Shown here one piece after another: positions 63,739-64,000 of a stretch of 64,000 bases of DNA (the stretch's first letter is position 1; each line of letters starts with the position of its first letter). The DNA is from JALHST01 sp963798435 (lineage in GTDB: Bacteria; Bacteroidota; Bacteroidia; Flavobacteriales; Flavobacteriaceae). The DNA is taken from positions 62,001 to 126,000 of the forward strand of contig CAWCTF010000006.1 of the NCBI GenBank assembly GCA_963798435.1, read 5' to 3'. Under the pieces are notes generated by a model. It made no database searches and was not told the DNA's origin. It was given only the letters and a program-made list of their open reading frames with translations. Both the position numbers and the translations under genes were made by a program.

Positions 63739-64000
63739 TGCGGTCTTATTAAAGGAGTCAGTCGATGGACTCAATATAAAAGAGAACGGAATTTACATCG
63801 ATGTGACTTTTGGTGGAGGAGGTCATTCACGTGAAATATTGAAAAGATTGGGGAATAAAGGGAAATTGTTCGCCTTTGATCAGGACGAAGATGCCCTTGA
63901 AAATAACATTCTTGATGAACGGTTTACCCTGATCCATGAGAATTTTAGGTATATACAGCAGTTTTTAAAGTTCTATGGCATTCGGAAAGTAGATGGGATT
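63728..64000 (+). CDS. rsmH: 16S rRNA (cytosine-1402-N4)-methyltransferase, 5' part
   Basis: ATG 63728, 91 codons to the window end, no stop. MYHNAVLLKESVDGL and YIDVTFGGGGHSREIL carry the SAM-binding glycine motif, followed by FAFDQDEDALENN. It overlaps mraZ by 11 bp, the usual order of the dcw cluster. It runs off the window. Confidence 0.95.
   Translation, partial: MYHNAVLLKESVDGLNIKENGIYIDVTFGGGGHSREILKRLGNKGKLFAFDQDEDALENNILDERFTLIHENFRYIQQFLKFYGIRKVDGI

Noticed and set aside
1..64000. CRISPR array, prophage, insertion sequence or tRNA/rRNA genes
   Set aside because: No regular repeat-spacer pattern, transposase, integrase or phage protein was seen, and no gap showed a tRNA-like fold with the TTCGANNCC arm.

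Overview
The window is chromosomal DNA from a member of the Bacteroidota, almost certainly a Flavobacteriaceae (marine, gliding type). The signs are gliding genes gldA, gldB and gldC, the flavobacterial promoter pattern TTG-N(17-23)-TAnnTTTG in several gaps, almost no Shine-Dalgarno sequences, a MetX/aspartokinase/homoserine dehydrogenase fusion, a DnaG without zinc ligands, and many short secreted or lipid-anchored proteins. I saw no tRNA, rRNA, CRISPR array, insertion sequence or prophage. Most of the window is ordinary core genome.

Layout. 0-18.3 kb is one long sulfur, cysteine and methionine block on the + strand. It holds a trifunctional homoserine-branch fusion, a MetZ-like sulfhydrylase, an Rrf2 regulator, the sulfate assimilation run (DUF2061 protein, cysH, cysD, cysN, sir, cobA, ferredoxin-NADP reductase), a SAM-I riboswitch, a split methionine synthase (its second part frameshifted here), and metF. 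Sulfide from the cys genes and activated homoserine from the fusion meet at MetZ, and MetH plus MetF finish methionine. Three copies of one dyad operator lie before the cys run and before sir. 18.4-27.8 kb is a mixed run of envelope proteins: PagL-like deacylase, GIN-domain lipoprotein, serine hydrolase, DUF1080 lipoprotein, a membrane-anchored LuxR protein and a large DUF2723 protein.

27.8-33.2 kb has gldA (- strand) and then the aromatic amino acid operon (pheA, aminotransferase, tyrA, DAHP synthase-chorismate mutase). That operon is preceded by a very clear attenuator: a 23-codon leader peptide with ten Phe, Tyr or Trp residues and mutually exclusive antiterminator and terminator stems. 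33.4-50 kb carries housekeeping genes (rsgA, dtd, MazG-like, aroA, queA, rlmN, polyprenyl synthase, dnaG), a tandem pair of DUF3857/transglutaminase proteins of which the second lacks catalytic residues, and a sigma factor/anti-sigma-like/barrel trio.

50-64 kb holds an atypical response regulator with Glu at the phosphorylation site, nadE, gldBC, a - strand run of stress and detoxification enzymes (UspA, pirin, metallo-hydrolase, VOC, serine hydrolase, EthD, MDR reductase, OsmC, D-Ala-D-Ala dipeptidase), engB, an alpha/beta hydrolase, and the start of the division/cell-wall cluster (mraZ with a triple-repeat operator, then rsmH running off the end). The most interesting items are the aromatic leader attenuator, the Cys-operon operators, the metH frameshift, and the residue losses in DnaG, the response regulator and the transglutaminase partner.
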